A stretch of DNA of 64,000 bases from Chitinophaga vietnamensis (GTDB lineage Bacteria; Bacteroidota; Bacteroidia; Chitinophagales; Chitinophagaceae). A model generated the notes under the pieces. That model did no database searches. It was not told the origin of the DNA and saw nothing but the letters and a program-made list of their open reading frames with translations. Below, piece after piece: positions 1 to 8,231 of this stretch. Every line of letters begins with the position of its first letter. Position 1 is the stretch's first letter. The position numbers and the translations under genes were made by a program. Where the stretch lies: contig NZ_CABHMS010000001.1 of assembly GCF_902167635.1 (NCBI RefSeq), forward strand, positions 372,001 through 436,000. The letters are read 5' to 3'.

Positions 1-2883
1 CAGCTGACCTATGATGCCACACCACCTATGGTGAGCCTTGCTACGCCATCGCTGCGGGTGAATGCGCCTTTCGCTGTCACCTTTGCATGGAATGAGGCCG
101 TGAACGGATTTACAGCTGCGAGTCCCACAGTAAGCAACGGCGTGTTGTCTGGTTTATCTAACACCGGTAATAGCTATAGCGCCATTATTTCACCGGTAAC
201 AGATGGCCCTGTAACCATATCGGTGCCTGCGAATAAAGTAACAGACCTTGCGGGCAATGGCAATACTGCTTCGGCCGTATTAACAGTGGTTTATGATCAC
301 ACTCCTCCTGTGATTGTTGCGCCGGTAAGTTTCATCCTGTTAGAGAAAAGCCCGGCAAGCACGCCGGTAGGCACATTGACGGCCACCGATGCTTCTAATA
401 TCATTCAAAATTGGGTCATCAATACCAATACAGATCAGAATAATAACGGCATAGCGGATTTCGCCATCGACGCTAGCACAGGCACAATTACGATCAATGA
501 TCCTGCATTAGCGGCGGGCACTTTACAGATATACGTGACCGTTAGTGACGGCTTGAATACTTGTTTACCTCAGCAGGTAACGATCACACTGTTGCCGAGA
601 AATCATCCGCCAACGGATATTTCATTAGATAATGATACTATTCCGGAAGGCAAGCCTGCAGGTACTTTGGTGGGTAACTTGTCTGCCACTGATCCTGATG
701 CCGGCGATACCTTTACTTATACTTTTGCCGGCGGCGCAGATGATGCGCAATTCAAAATTGTTGGTAAACAGTTGCAGGCTGCCGCTGTTTTTGACTATAC
801 TGTTAAGAATCAGTATCAGATTCGTATACGCGTAACCGATAATGGTGGCTTGTGGTATGAGAAGCCCTTCATCATTAACGTGCTGCATGTCAATCATCCG
901 CCAACGGATATTTCATTAGATAATGATACTATCCCGGAAGGCAAGCCCGCAGGCACTTTGGTAGGTAATCTTTCTGCTGCTGATCCTGATGCAGGCGATA
1001 CCTTTACTTATACTTTCGCCGGCGGTGCAGATGATGCGCAATTCAAAATTGTTGGTAAACAGTTGCAGGCTGCCGCTGTTTTTGACTATACTGTTAAGAA
1101 TCAGTATCAGATTCGTATACGCGTGACCGATAACGGTGGCTTGTGGTATGAGAAGCCCTTCACCATTAACGTGTTGCATGTTAATCATCCGCCAACGAAT
1201 ATTTCATTAGATAATGATACTATCCCGGAAGGCAAGTCCGCAGGCACTTTGGTGGGTAACTTGTCTGCCACTGATCCTGATGCAGGCGATACCTTTACTT
1301 ATACTTTCGCCGGCGGTGCAGATGATGCGCAATTCAAAATTGTTGGTAAGCAGTTGCAGTCTGCTGCTGTTTTTGACTATACTGTTAAGAACCAGTACCA
1401 GGTTCGTATACGCGTGACCGATAATGGTGGCTTGTGGTATGAGAAGCCCTTCACCATTAACGTGCTGCATGTCAATCATCGGCCAACGGATATTTCATTA
1501 GATAATGATACTATCCCGGAAGGCAAGCCCGCAGGCACTTTGGTGGGTAACTTGTCTGCCACTGATCCTGATGCAGGCGATACCTTTACTTATACTTTCG
1601 CCGGCGGCGCAGATGATGCGCAATTCAAAATTGTTGGTAAACAGTTGCAGTCTGCCGCTGTTTTTGACTATACTGTTAAGAACCAGTACCAGATTCGTAT
1701 ACGCGTGACCGATAACGGTGGATTGTTCTACGAAAAGAATTTTGCAGTGAATATCAAATCCACCAACGTTGCACCTACAGCCATTTCACTGGATAATACT
1801 ACTATCCTGGAGAACAGGCCCGCAGGCGCCCTGGTAGGCCATCTCTCCGCTACTGATCCTGATGCCGGAGAAACATTCACTTACACCTTCGCAGGTGGCG
1901 CTGATGATGCGCAGTTCAAGATCGTAGGTAATCAGCTACAATCAGCCGCCGTATTTGATTACGAAACGAAGCCACAATATCGTATACGCGTTCGCGTTAC
2001 CGACCACGGTGGCCTGTGGTTTGAGCAGGATTTTACTATTAACGTGATTGATGTAAATGAACCGCCTACCATCAACCCCATCAAAGATCAGACGATCTGC
2101 GACGGGCCACAAACCTTTATCATCGTGGCAGACGGCCTCAGCGCCGGTCCCGAAAAAACGCAGCACTATGCTTTGTCGGTAAGCGCCAATCAGCCCTGGT
2201 TCGATGCGCTGGCGGTGAAAGATAACAAAGACGGCACCGCCGTGATCAGCTACAAGCTGAAACCCCATACCCGTGGCAGCGTACAGCTGACGCTCACGAT
2301 CCAGGATGACGGCGGCACGGCCAATGGCGGCATCGACAAAGCCGCATCCAGTTTCATACTTACCATCAACGAAACGCCTGTCGTGACGGTAAGCAGTGAT
2401 CTGGGATTGAACATCTCCCGTGGCGATATTGCACACCTCACCGCTACCGGCGGCTCCATCTACGAATGGACGAATACACCAGGTATCATTGGTAACCGCT
2501 TTAACAATGTGGTGGCGGTAAGACCCGCTGCCAACGCCACTTACCTGGTAACCGTTACCAACGATGTGGGTTGCAGTGTTACCACGGATATCTCGCTCGT
2601 GGTGACGGAAGATTTCAAGGTAGATGCCACCAATTTACTCACCCCTAATGGGGATGGTAAAAACGATCGCTGGGTGATCCGTAACATCGACAGCTATCCC
2701 GACAATGAAGTGAAGATCTTCGACCGCGCAGGCAGAATGGTATACACAAAACGCAACTATGCCAACGAGTTTGACGGCCGCATAAACGGCCACCTGCTGG
2801 CAGAAGGCACGTATTACTATCTGCTCGATATCGGCCAGGGCAAGAAATTGTACAAAGGGTTTATCACGATCATTCACGAATAA
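1..2883 (+). CDS. Cadherin-like repeat adhesin with type B T9SS sorting domain (5' end outside window)
   Basis: The reading frame is open at base 1, so the N-terminus lies outside the window. An N-terminal Ig-like segment is followed by an imperfect domain and then five about 97-residue cadherin/dystroglycan-type repeats. These carry Asp-rich turns (ATDPDAGD, RVTDNGG) typical of Ca-binding cadherin modules. A further Ig-like stretch follows. The last about 85 residues (LLTPNGDGKND..., KIFDRAGRMVY, GTYYYLLD) match the gliding-motility-associated CHU_C type, a type B type IX secretion signal. The protein is therefore probably exported to the cell surface or medium for adhesion; that role is inferred. 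A PorP/SprF-family gene follows after 11 bp, the usual partner of type B cargo. Confidence 0.9.
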   Translation, partial: QLTYDATPPMVSLATPSLRVNAPFAVTFAWNEAVNGFTAASPTVSNGVLSGLSNTGNSYSAIISPVTDGPVTISVPANKVTDLAGNGNTASAVLTVVYDHTPPVIVAPVSFILLEKSPASTPVGTLTATDASNIIQNWVINTNTDQNNNGIADFAIDASTGTITINDPALAAGTLQIYVTVSDGLNTCLPQQVTITLLPRNHPPTDISLDNDTIPEGKPAGTLVGNLSATDPDAGDTFTYTFAGGADDAQFKIVGKQLQAAAVFDYTVKNQYQIRIRVTDNGGLWYEKPFIINVLHVNHPPTDISLDNDTIPEGKPAGTLVGNLSAADPDAGDTFTYTFAGGADDAQFKIVGKQLQAAAVFDYTVKNQYQIRIRVTDNGGLWYEKPFTINVLHVNHPPTNISLDNDTIPEGKSAGTLVGNLSATDPDAGDTFTYTFAGGADDAQFKIVGKQLQSAAVFDYTVKNQYQVRIRVTDNGGLWYEKPFTINVLHVNHRPTDISLDNDTIPEGKPAGTLVGNLSATDPDAGDTFTYTFAGGADDAQFKIVGKQLQSAAVFDYTVKNQYQIRIRVTDNGGLFYEKNFAVNIKSTNVAPTAISLDNTTILENRPAGALVGHLSATDPDAGETFTYTFAGGADDAQFKIVGNQLQSAAVFDYETKPQYRIRVRVTDHGGLWFEQDFTINVIDVNEPPTINPIKDQTICDGPQTFIIVADGLSAGPEKTQHYALSVSANQPWFDALAVKDNKDGTAVISYKLKPHTRGSVQLTLTIQDDGGTANGGIDKAASSFILTINETPVVTVSSDLGLNISRGDIAHLTATGGSIYEWTNTPGIIGNRFNNVVAVRPAANATYLVTVTNDVGCSVTTDISLVVTEDFKVDATNLLTPNGDGKNDRWVIRNIDSYPDNEVKIFDRAGRMVYTKRNYANEFDGRINGHLLAEGTYYYLLDIGQGKKLYKGFITIIHE
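601..2055 (+). repeat. Five tandem 291-bp cadherin-repeat units
   Basis: Units begin at 601, 892, 1183, 1474 and 1765, and the period is exactly 291 bp (97 codons) throughout. Units 1-4 are nearly identical at the DNA level, including synonymous positions. Unit 5 is clearly diverged. This suggests recent duplication or ongoing homogenisation of the first four. Confidence 0.95.
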
Positions 2884-2894
2884 TACACCAACAG

Positions 2895-3815
2895 ATGTTT
2901 ACTATAACTCACATAAAAAGAGGGATCGCACTGTTGATGATCCTGTTTGCCACCGGGCCAGTGATGGCGCAGAATTGGTCGAAAAGTGCAGCGCCCTTGC
3001 AACCGCTTACCAGTCAGTATTTCCAGAATCAGTATATCAGCAACCCTGCAATGGCAGGCATAGATACGGGTTTGCATGTAAACGTGGCCTATCGCCGCGG
3101 CTGGACCGATATGCCCGGCGCTCCCATCACACAGTCCGCCACCGCGGATTATTATGTGGGCCAGCGCGTAGGGGCAGGCCTCAACGTTTTCAATGATAAG
3201 GCCGGCCTGATCAATCGCACCAAGGTAGCCGTTACCTATGCCTATCATCTGCCGCTCAATACCAGCGGCGATAGTCGCCTGCATTTCGGCTTATCTTTAG
3301 GTATCAACAGCGAGCGGCTGGATCGCACCGCCATCAACGGCGACGGCAGCGATCCTGCTATCGGCGCTTTCAACCGCCGCGACAACTATTTCGAAGGCGA
3401 CTACGGTATGGCCTATACGAATAAGCACCTGACCATACAGGGCGCCATTCCTAACGTCATGAACCTTTTTCGTCCCGATGGGGAAAAAACGATTGATGGC
3501 TCCACTTTTTATGCGGCGGCATCCTACCGTTTCTTCCTCAATGACGTGATCCACCACATCGAGCCTAAAGTATGCTTCAGGGGGGTTCGCGGTTATGATA
3601 ACCTGGTAGATATCGGGGCCAACATAGTATTATTACAGGAATACCTGAACGTATCAGCGATCTATCACAGCAGCCGGAACTTTACACTGGGCGTGGGTTT
3701 CAACTACCGCTCCGTGATCGGCCTGCATGCCTTGTATACCACGCAAACCGGCGGATTACAAAATTATTCCAATGGCAGTTTTGAGTTGGGATTATCATTG
3801 CATGTTTTCAAATAA
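2895..3815 (+). CDS. PorP/SprF family type IX secretion membrane protein
   Basis: The 306-residue product has a signal peptide ending near VMAQ. It then shows the family start, with QYFQNQYISNPAMAGIDTGLHVNVAYR, and a beta-barrel pattern of alternating strands (FGLSLGINSERLD, ISAIYHSSRNFTLGVGFNYR). PorP/SprF proteins are outer-membrane proteins that accompany, and probably anchor or help secrete, type B CTD adhesins. The gene lies 11 bp after such an adhesin, so the two are probably one transcript. The family call is secure; specificity for the upstream adhesin is inference. Confidence 0.9.
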   Translation: MFTITHIKRGIALLMILFATGPVMAQNWSKSAAPLQPLTSQYFQNQYISNPAMAGIDTGLHVNVAYRRGWTDMPGAPITQSATADYYVGQRVGAGLNVFNDKAGLINRTKVAVTYAYHLPLNTSGDSRLHFGLSLGINSERLDRTAINGDGSDPAIGAFNRRDNYFEGDYGMAYTNKHLTIQGAIPNVMNLFRPDGEKTIDGSTFYAAASYRFFLNDVIHHIEPKVCFRGVRGYDNLVDIGANIVLLQEYLNVSAIYHSSRNFTLGVGFNYRSVIGLHALYTTQTGGLQNYSNGSFELGLSLHVFK

Positions 3816-3821
3816 CACGTT

Positions 3822-4017
3822 GTTTGGCTCAGGATTATAAGGATTGAAAGGATTACCAGGATTTTTGAATTTATGGATTTACGGATTTACGGATTTAATT
3901 GAAGCGGAGATGACAACATTGTTCATCTCCGCTTCAATTAAATCCGTAAATCCGTAAATCCGTAAATCCATAAATTCAAAAATCCTGGTAATCCTTATAA
4001 TCCTGAGCCAGACAAAC
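3822..4017. repeat. Giant intergenic hairpin H1 (arms about 90 nt)
   Basis: The left arm (3822-3913) and right arm (3923-4017) are nearly exact inverted copies around a 9-nt loop. They differ mainly by one 8-nt unit (GGATTTAC family) and one 9-nt insert. The element separates two convergent genes and would end transcription from both sides. Its base (GGCTCAGGATT... ATTACCAGGATTTTT) recurs in the hairpin at 61798-62020. Its tip (TTGAAGCGGAGATGA) recurs in the one at 27949-28049. Confidence 0.85.
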
Positions 4018-4201
4018 TTCGCGCCCATTCGTGGATACACGAGAAGAGAAAATAAACGGAAGAAAGGATCATGAGCCCCAGGCCTGCGAAGCCCAGTTCG
4101 AAGAATGTTTTGATCCCGATGATGCCGGTTTCGCTGGCCGCAAAAGCGGCGAGGGCCACGAAAATGCCTGTGGCAGCGGCAATGAGGGCTAGTTTTTTCA
4201 T
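3995..4201 (-). CDS. Small two-helix membrane protein, unknown function
   Basis: A 68-residue product with two hydrophobic segments: about residues 3-22 (LALIAAATGIFVALAAFAA) and 34-55 (LGFAGLGLMILSSVYFLFSC). No family is recognised. It is convergent with the PorP-like gene. The last five or six codons and the stop lie inside the right arm of hairpin H1, so the hairpin encodes the C-terminus. Translation is plausible because the start is followed by a typical MKKLALI membrane start, but size and lack of homology keep confidence moderate. Confidence 0.55.
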   Translation of the reverse strand: MKKLALIAAATGIFVALAAFAASETGIIGIKTFFELGFAGLGLMILSSVYFLFSCIHEWARSLSGSGL

Positions 4202-4280
4202 AGTTAAATATGGTTAGGATAGTATCTAACCAAAGATAACATTTATGTGTTACAAATGCAATGGGGGGAGAAAAACAGCT

Positions 4281-5111
4281 CTATTCTTCCACTGCCTTGA
4301 TTCCTGTTTGTGTGAAAATGATCTTGCGTTGCTTGTACAGTGCGCCGGTGGTCATTTTGAAAGTCTTCTTGCTCATCCCGAAAAACTCCTGTATCTCTTC
4401 CGGGCTGGATTTGTCGTGATAGGGGAGATAGCCGTTGTGTTCCTGAAGGAGGCGGAGTATCTTGTCTGATTCGTCTTCCACGCGCTTGTAGCCGGATTGT
4501 CCGGGCGCTACGTCTATTTTGTCGCCTTTGATCTGTTTGATGAAGCCTTTGATCTTGTCGCCGATATCCACTGGCCGGAAGATATCGCTGTGGTGCAGGA
4601 TGCCGGTGTGCTGGTTGTTGATGATCACGACGTAACCGATATCCGTGCGGCGGTAGATGATCAGGTCTACGGCGTCTTTTTCCTGTACGGTGAGGTTTTC
4701 GTTGCTGAGGTATTGATCTATCTTTTCGGTGGCGGCGAGGCGGCCGGTCAGTTCATCGATATAGATCTTTACGAGGTATTCCTGTCCGGGCACCATGCGG
4801 CTCAGTTGCTGCGATTGTGGCACGAACAGGTCTTTCATGAGGCCCCAGTCGAGAAAGGCGCCCTGGTGCGTGCTGCTCACGGCTTTGAGGGTTACAATAT
4901 CCCCCGCAACGCCTTTGGGCTGCTGGGTGGTGGCGATCAGGCGGTTTTCGGAATCGTGGTACAGGAACACCTTCAGCTCGTCGCCTACTTTGGCGCCTTT
5001 GGGCACAAACCGCAATGGTAGCAGTATTTCCTGGTCTACCCCTTCGAGATATACCCCGAAATCCGCTTCTTTTTTAACCCTTAACAGGTTGTATTCACCT
5101 ACCTTGATCAT
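4281..5111 (-). CDS. CvfB-like S1-domain RNA-binding protein
   Basis: A 276-residue protein starting MIKVGEYNLLRVKKEADFGVYLEG, the characteristic opening of the CvfB family (YitL-like). Tandem S1-like OB folds occupy about residues 1-210. A C-terminal winged-helix segment (LPYHDKSSPEEIQEFFGMSKKTFK...) follows. CvfB of Staphylococcus aureus binds RNA and affects virulence gene expression; the role in Bacteroidota is not settled. The gene stands alone, divergent from the TauE/SafE gene at 5213. Confidence 0.85.
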   Translation of the reverse strand: MIKVGEYNLLRVKKEADFGVYLEGVDQEILLPLRFVPKGAKVGDELKVFLYHDSENRLIATTQQPKGVAGDIVTLKAVSSTHQGAFLDWGLMKDLFVPQSQQLSRMVPGQEYLVKIYIDELTGRLAATEKIDQYLSNENLTVQEKDAVDLIIYRRTDIGYVVIINNQHTGILHHSDIFRPVDIGDKIKGFIKQIKGDKIDVAPGQSGYKRVEDESDKILRLLQEHNGYLPYHDKSSPEEIQEFFGMSKKTFKMTTGALYKQRKIIFTQTGIKAVEE

Positions 5112-5212
5112 AAAAATCTATTCATTATCAAGCCGCAAGTTACTTACTTTTGATGTTGTTAACGGTGATCATTGTAAAACTGGCAACAAAATCTTAAACC
5201 ACACCATTTCTT

Positions 5213-6049
5213 ATGACGATTTTATTATTCACCCTGGTCCTGTTGTGCGGCGCCTTCCTGGCGGGTATGCTGGGATCGCTGACAGGCCTCGGGGGCGGTG
5301 TTGTGATCATTCCGCTATTAACCCTTGTATTCCATGTAGACATCCGTTATGCGATCGGAACGGCGCTGATAGCGTCTATCGCTACCTCTTCCGGCTCGGC
5401 CTCCGCCTATGTAAAGGAAGGTATTACCAATATCCGGCTGGGCATGTTCCTGGAAATAGCCACCACTATGGGCGCTGTCATTGGCGCGGTGATAGCGGTA
5501 TACATGCCTACCAATGTGGTCGCCATTATCTTCGGTTGCGTGCTGATCTTCTCTTCCCTGATGTCTTTCCGCAAAAAAAAGGAAAATGCCAGCGATGAAG
5601 ACGTGAGCCGCCTGGCGCGGCAGCTGCGGCTCAATGGCAGCTACCCCGACAGCGGGCAACAGGTATCCTACAAGGTGCGTCATGTGCCGGGCGGTTATTT
5701 CATGATGATGTTTGCCGGCGTAATGTCCGGCCTGCTGGGCATCGGCAGCGGCGCCTTGAAAGTAATGGCGATGGATAATATCATGCGTATCCCTTTCAAA
5801 GTATCGACTACCACCAGTAATTTCATGATCGGGGTAACGGCGGCGGCCAGTGCGGTGGTGTACCTGCAACGCGGGTATATCTCTCCCGGCCTCTGTTTGC
5901 CGGTAGTATTGGGCGTGCTGGCAGGCGCTTTCGGCGGCTCCAGGATACTGGTAAAAGCCAATGTGAAAGCACTGCGTGTAGTCTTTAGCGTAGTGATCTC
6001 GGTACTGGCATTGCAAATGATCTACCATGGTTACACCGGAAAACTCTAA
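5213..6049 (+). CDS. TauE/SafE family sulfite/anion exporter
   Basis: A 278-residue polytopic membrane protein with the internal duplication of the TauE/SafE family: GSLTGLGGGVVIIPLL near residue 25 and GVMSGLLGIGSGALKVMAMD near residue 170. A charged cytoplasmic loop (RKKKENASDEDVSRLARQLR) lies between the halves. Family members move sulfite, sulfoacetate or related organic anions across the inner membrane; the substrate here cannot be told. The stop codon directly abuts the ATG of the DUF1634 gene, so the two are translationally coupled, as commonly seen for this pair. Confidence 0.9.
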   Translation: MTILLFTLVLLCGAFLAGMLGSLTGLGGGVVIIPLLTLVFHVDIRYAIGTALIASIATSSGSASAYVKEGITNIRLGMFLEIATTMGAVIGAVIAVYMPTNVVAIIFGCVLIFSSLMSFRKKKENASDEDVSRLARQLRLNGSYPDSGQQVSYKVRHVPGGYFMMMFAGVMSGLLGIGSGALKVMAMDNIMRIPFKVSTTTSNFMIGVTAAASAVVYLQRGYISPGLCLPVVLGVLAGAFGGSRILVKANVKALRVVFSVVISVLALQMIYHGYTGKL

Positions 6050-6448
6050 ATGATGAAACTCTTCTCCAAACATTTCTGGGCAGATAAAGATATACAGCTC
6101 CTCATCGGCAAGCAGCTGCGTGCAGGCGTGATCATTTCCAGCACATTGGTATTCATCGGCGGCATTATCTACCTTTACCGTCATGGCAACGAATTGCCCT
6201 CCTATCACGAGTTTACCGGCGTCCGCGCCGGCCTCGATAATCTCTCCGGCATCCTCCATGGTATCCGCGGTATCCACGGGATGGAGATCATCCAGCTGGG
6301 GGTGGTGTGCCTGATCGCCACACCCATTCTTCGTGTAGCCCTCTCCGTTATTGCCTTCCTTTTAGAAAAAGACTACCTGTACGTAGTGATAACGCTGATT
6401 GTACTAGGCGTAATCACTTTCAGCATGCTGGGCGGCCTTGGCGGATGA
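6050..6448 (+). CDS. DUF1634 domain membrane protein
   Basis: A 132-residue protein with three predicted transmembrane helices: about residues 23-42 (VIISSTLVFIGGIIYLYR), 82-103 (IIQLGVVCLIATPILRVALSVIAFLL) and 108-128 (LYVVITLIVLGVITFSMLGG). The pattern and length match DUF1634, found beside TauE/SafE exporters and presumed to be an accessory subunit. Its ATG follows the upstream stop with no gap; a second ATG is three bases downstream. Confidence 0.85.
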   Translation: MMKLFSKHFWADKDIQLLIGKQLRAGVIISSTLVFIGGIIYLYRHGNELPSYHEFTGVRAGLDNLSGILHGIRGIHGMEIIQLGVVCLIATPILRVALSVIAFLLEKDYLYVVITLIVLGVITFSMLGGLGG

Positions 6449-6477
6449 TTTGATATAGAGACTCTTACGCAGAAAAA

Positions 6478-7851
6478 TTAAAGGGCGCCTGTTGTTTCCA
6501 CTTTGATCACGGTGGCGATGTTATCCGGCGCTTTCGCCGGAACGCTGATCACGAGGGCATCGCCGCTGGTGCTGGTCGTGAGTTTATTGCCGTTTGCCAG
6601 GAGAGAAACGGCGGTCACTTTATTTTTGATGCCGGGTACGGTGAGTTTGCCGTCGGCAGGCCAGTTGAATACATGGAGATAGAGAGTGGTATTGCTGCCA
6701 TTGCGTTTCTGTGTGCAACGGCCCCAATCCAGCGCGGGGAGCGGACTTCCCTGCGTAGCGTATATCGATTCTCCGTTTACCTTCATCCATTTACCGATGC
6801 CTTTAAGCCCGTCGATGCTGCCCTGCGGGAATTCGCCTTCTGCGGTAGGGCCTACATTTAGCAGGTAGTTGCCATTTTTAGAGGCGATGTCAATAAGATT
6901 ACGTATAAGCGTTTCCGTGCTTTTCCACTTGTTATCGTAGCTTTTGTAGCCCCAGGTGCCGTTCATGGTCATGCAGGTTTCCCAGTCGCGGCCATCCAGT
7001 TCTGATTGCCCCGGTATTTTTTGTTCCGGTGTTTTATAATCGCCGGGGAAATTGGGACGTTTGAGGCGATCGTTGGTAATGATATTGGGTTGCAGCGATA
7101 ATACATCCTGTAACTTTTTAGCGTATTCGTCGGTCATGTTGGTGGGCGTATCCCACCAGAGCACGGCTACATCGCCGTAGTTGGTGAGGAGTTCCTTCAC
7201 TTGTGGTACGGCTACTTTATCGATGTATTCACCCATGGTGGCGGTGGTTTGTGCAGGATCCCAGTGGCCGCTGTGCGCCATGGTATAGGCATCGATGGCG
7301 GTGGAGTCGGGGTTGGCCCATCCTTCGCTGGCCACTTTACGGGCGGCGGCGCCGCCGGGGTTGTTCCAGTCTTGCGCCTGTGAATAATAGAAGCCGAGAC
7401 GGATACCATATTTCTTGCAGGCTGCGGCCAGTGGCTGTAATACATCTTTGCCATACGGTGTGGCGTCTACGATGTTCCACTTGCTGGCGGCGGATTTGAA
7501 CATGGCGAAGCCATCGTGATGTTTGGCGGTGATCACGATGTATTTCATGCCGGCGTCTTTGGCGGTCTTCACCCATGCTTCGGCATCATATTTCACCGGG
7601 TTGAATTGTTTTGCATATTGCTGGTATTCTGCTACGGGTATCTTTGCGCGGTTCATGATCCATTCGCCGCCGCGGCCTACCTGGTGGCCTTTGTAGCTGC
7701 CGGCGAGTACGGCATAGTCGCCCCAGTGTATGAACATGCCGAAGCGCGCTTCACGCCACCATTTCATATGTTCATCATGAGCGGTTGTTTGTGCATAGGC
7801 GCTATACGCGAACAGGACGATTGCGGATAGCAGGCAGGTCAGTTTTTTCAT
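6478..7851 (-). CDS. Secreted alpha-L-fucosidase, GH29
   Basis: A 457-residue protein with a cleavable signal peptide (ending about AYAQ) and a GH29 TIM barrel. Family motifs are WWREARFGMFIHWGDYAV, KYIVITAKHHDGFAMF and LGFYYSQAQDW. VAVLWWDTP carries the probable nucleophile Asp. A C-terminal beta-sandwich begins near residue 375. It hydrolyses terminal alpha-linked L-fucose from glycans. The divergent neighbour is a sulfatase, which suggests a sulfated fucose-containing substrate (inference). A LacI-type operator sequence sits 25 bp upstream of the start codon. Confidence 0.92.
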   Translation of the reverse strand: MKKLTCLLSAIVLFAYSAYAQTTAHDEHMKWWREARFGMFIHWGDYAVLAGSYKGHQVGRGGEWIMNRAKIPVAEYQQYAKQFNPVKYDAEAWVKTAKDAGMKYIVITAKHHDGFAMFKSAASKWNIVDATPYGKDVLQPLAAACKKYGIRLGFYYSQAQDWNNPGGAAARKVASEGWANPDSTAIDAYTMAHSGHWDPAQTTATMGEYIDKVAVPQVKELLTNYGDVAVLWWDTPTNMTDEYAKKLQDVLSLQPNIITNDRLKRPNFPGDYKTPEQKIPGQSELDGRDWETCMTMNGTWGYKSYDNKWKSTETLIRNLIDIASKNGNYLLNVGPTAEGEFPQGSIDGLKGIGKWMKVNGESIYATQGSPLPALDWGRCTQKRNGSNTTLYLHVFNWPADGKLTVPGIKNKVTAVSLLANGNKLTTSTSGDALVISVPAKAPDNIATVIKVETTGAL

Positions 7852-7875
7852 AATGGAATTTATTTGCTATAATTT

Positions 7876-7891
7876 ATGCAATCGTTTGCAT
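7876..7891. promoter_or_regulatory. LacI/GalR-type operator
   Basis: The 16-bp sequence ATGCAATCGTTTGCAT is an inverted repeat with a central CG. It fits the LacI-family consensus TGCAANCGNTTGCA at all defined positions. It is placed 25 bp upstream of the fucosidase ATG. No LacI-family gene is in the window, so the regulator would act in trans. Confidence 0.55.
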
Positions 7892-8079
7892 ATTATTTTC
7901 AAAAAAGAAGCGCAGAGCGCTTTCATTGTTGCTGATAAGATATTGATAATTAGTTTTTTAGTAGAAATGCGTTTTACGCGAACGATTGCTCTACTAAGCT
8001 CATAAATTTATGGAAGATAAACTAATTCGATTTTGCTATTTCGTTGTGTTTTTTTCGCATAAAGAGAGATGGAGATATA

Positions 8080-8143
8080 GCGCCCGCCGGGGCGCATATG
8101 ACAACAATTATTCTACCAATATGTTGCCCCTACGGGGCAAAGA
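8080..8143. repeat. REP-like element with two facing GC hairpins
   Basis: GCGCCC/GGGCGC pairs at 8080-8095. TTGCCCC TAC GGGGCAA pairs at 8124-8140 and is preceded by TCTACCAATATG. The string CTACCAATATG followed by a GC-rich hairpin recurs at 20001-20027, showing a dispersed palindromic repeat of REP type. No transposase is nearby. Confidence 0.6.
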
Positions 8144-8231
8144 ATGTTTAGCGCATGATGTATATGGTACGGGCGGCACATTCGTAGATTTATTGATTAT
8201 CTTAGTCCCGCTATCTAACAATATCATTATT

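Larger units (their letters stand above)
7852..8231. other. Intergenic region between fucosidase and sulfatase
   Basis: A 380-bp divergent promoter region. It holds the LacI-type operator, a small AAGCGC/GCGCTT hairpin at 7908-7922 and the REP-like pair at 8080-8143. The sulfatase frame stays open upstream to 8010, but that extension runs through the REP element and lacks a signal peptide at its start. I therefore treat it as non-coding. Confidence 0.6.

Noticed and set aside
601-2055. CRISPR-like regular spacing
   Set aside because: The 291-bp period is in frame inside one protein gene and consists of cadherin repeats, with no spacers.
5318-6277. 319-codon open frame on the minus strand
   Set aside because: Antisense to the TauE/SafE and DUF1634 genes; His/Ala/Gln-rich shadow product.
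8010-8231. Longer sulfatase N-terminus
   Set aside because: The extra 74 codons run through a REP-like element, and a proper signal peptide begins at ATG 8232.
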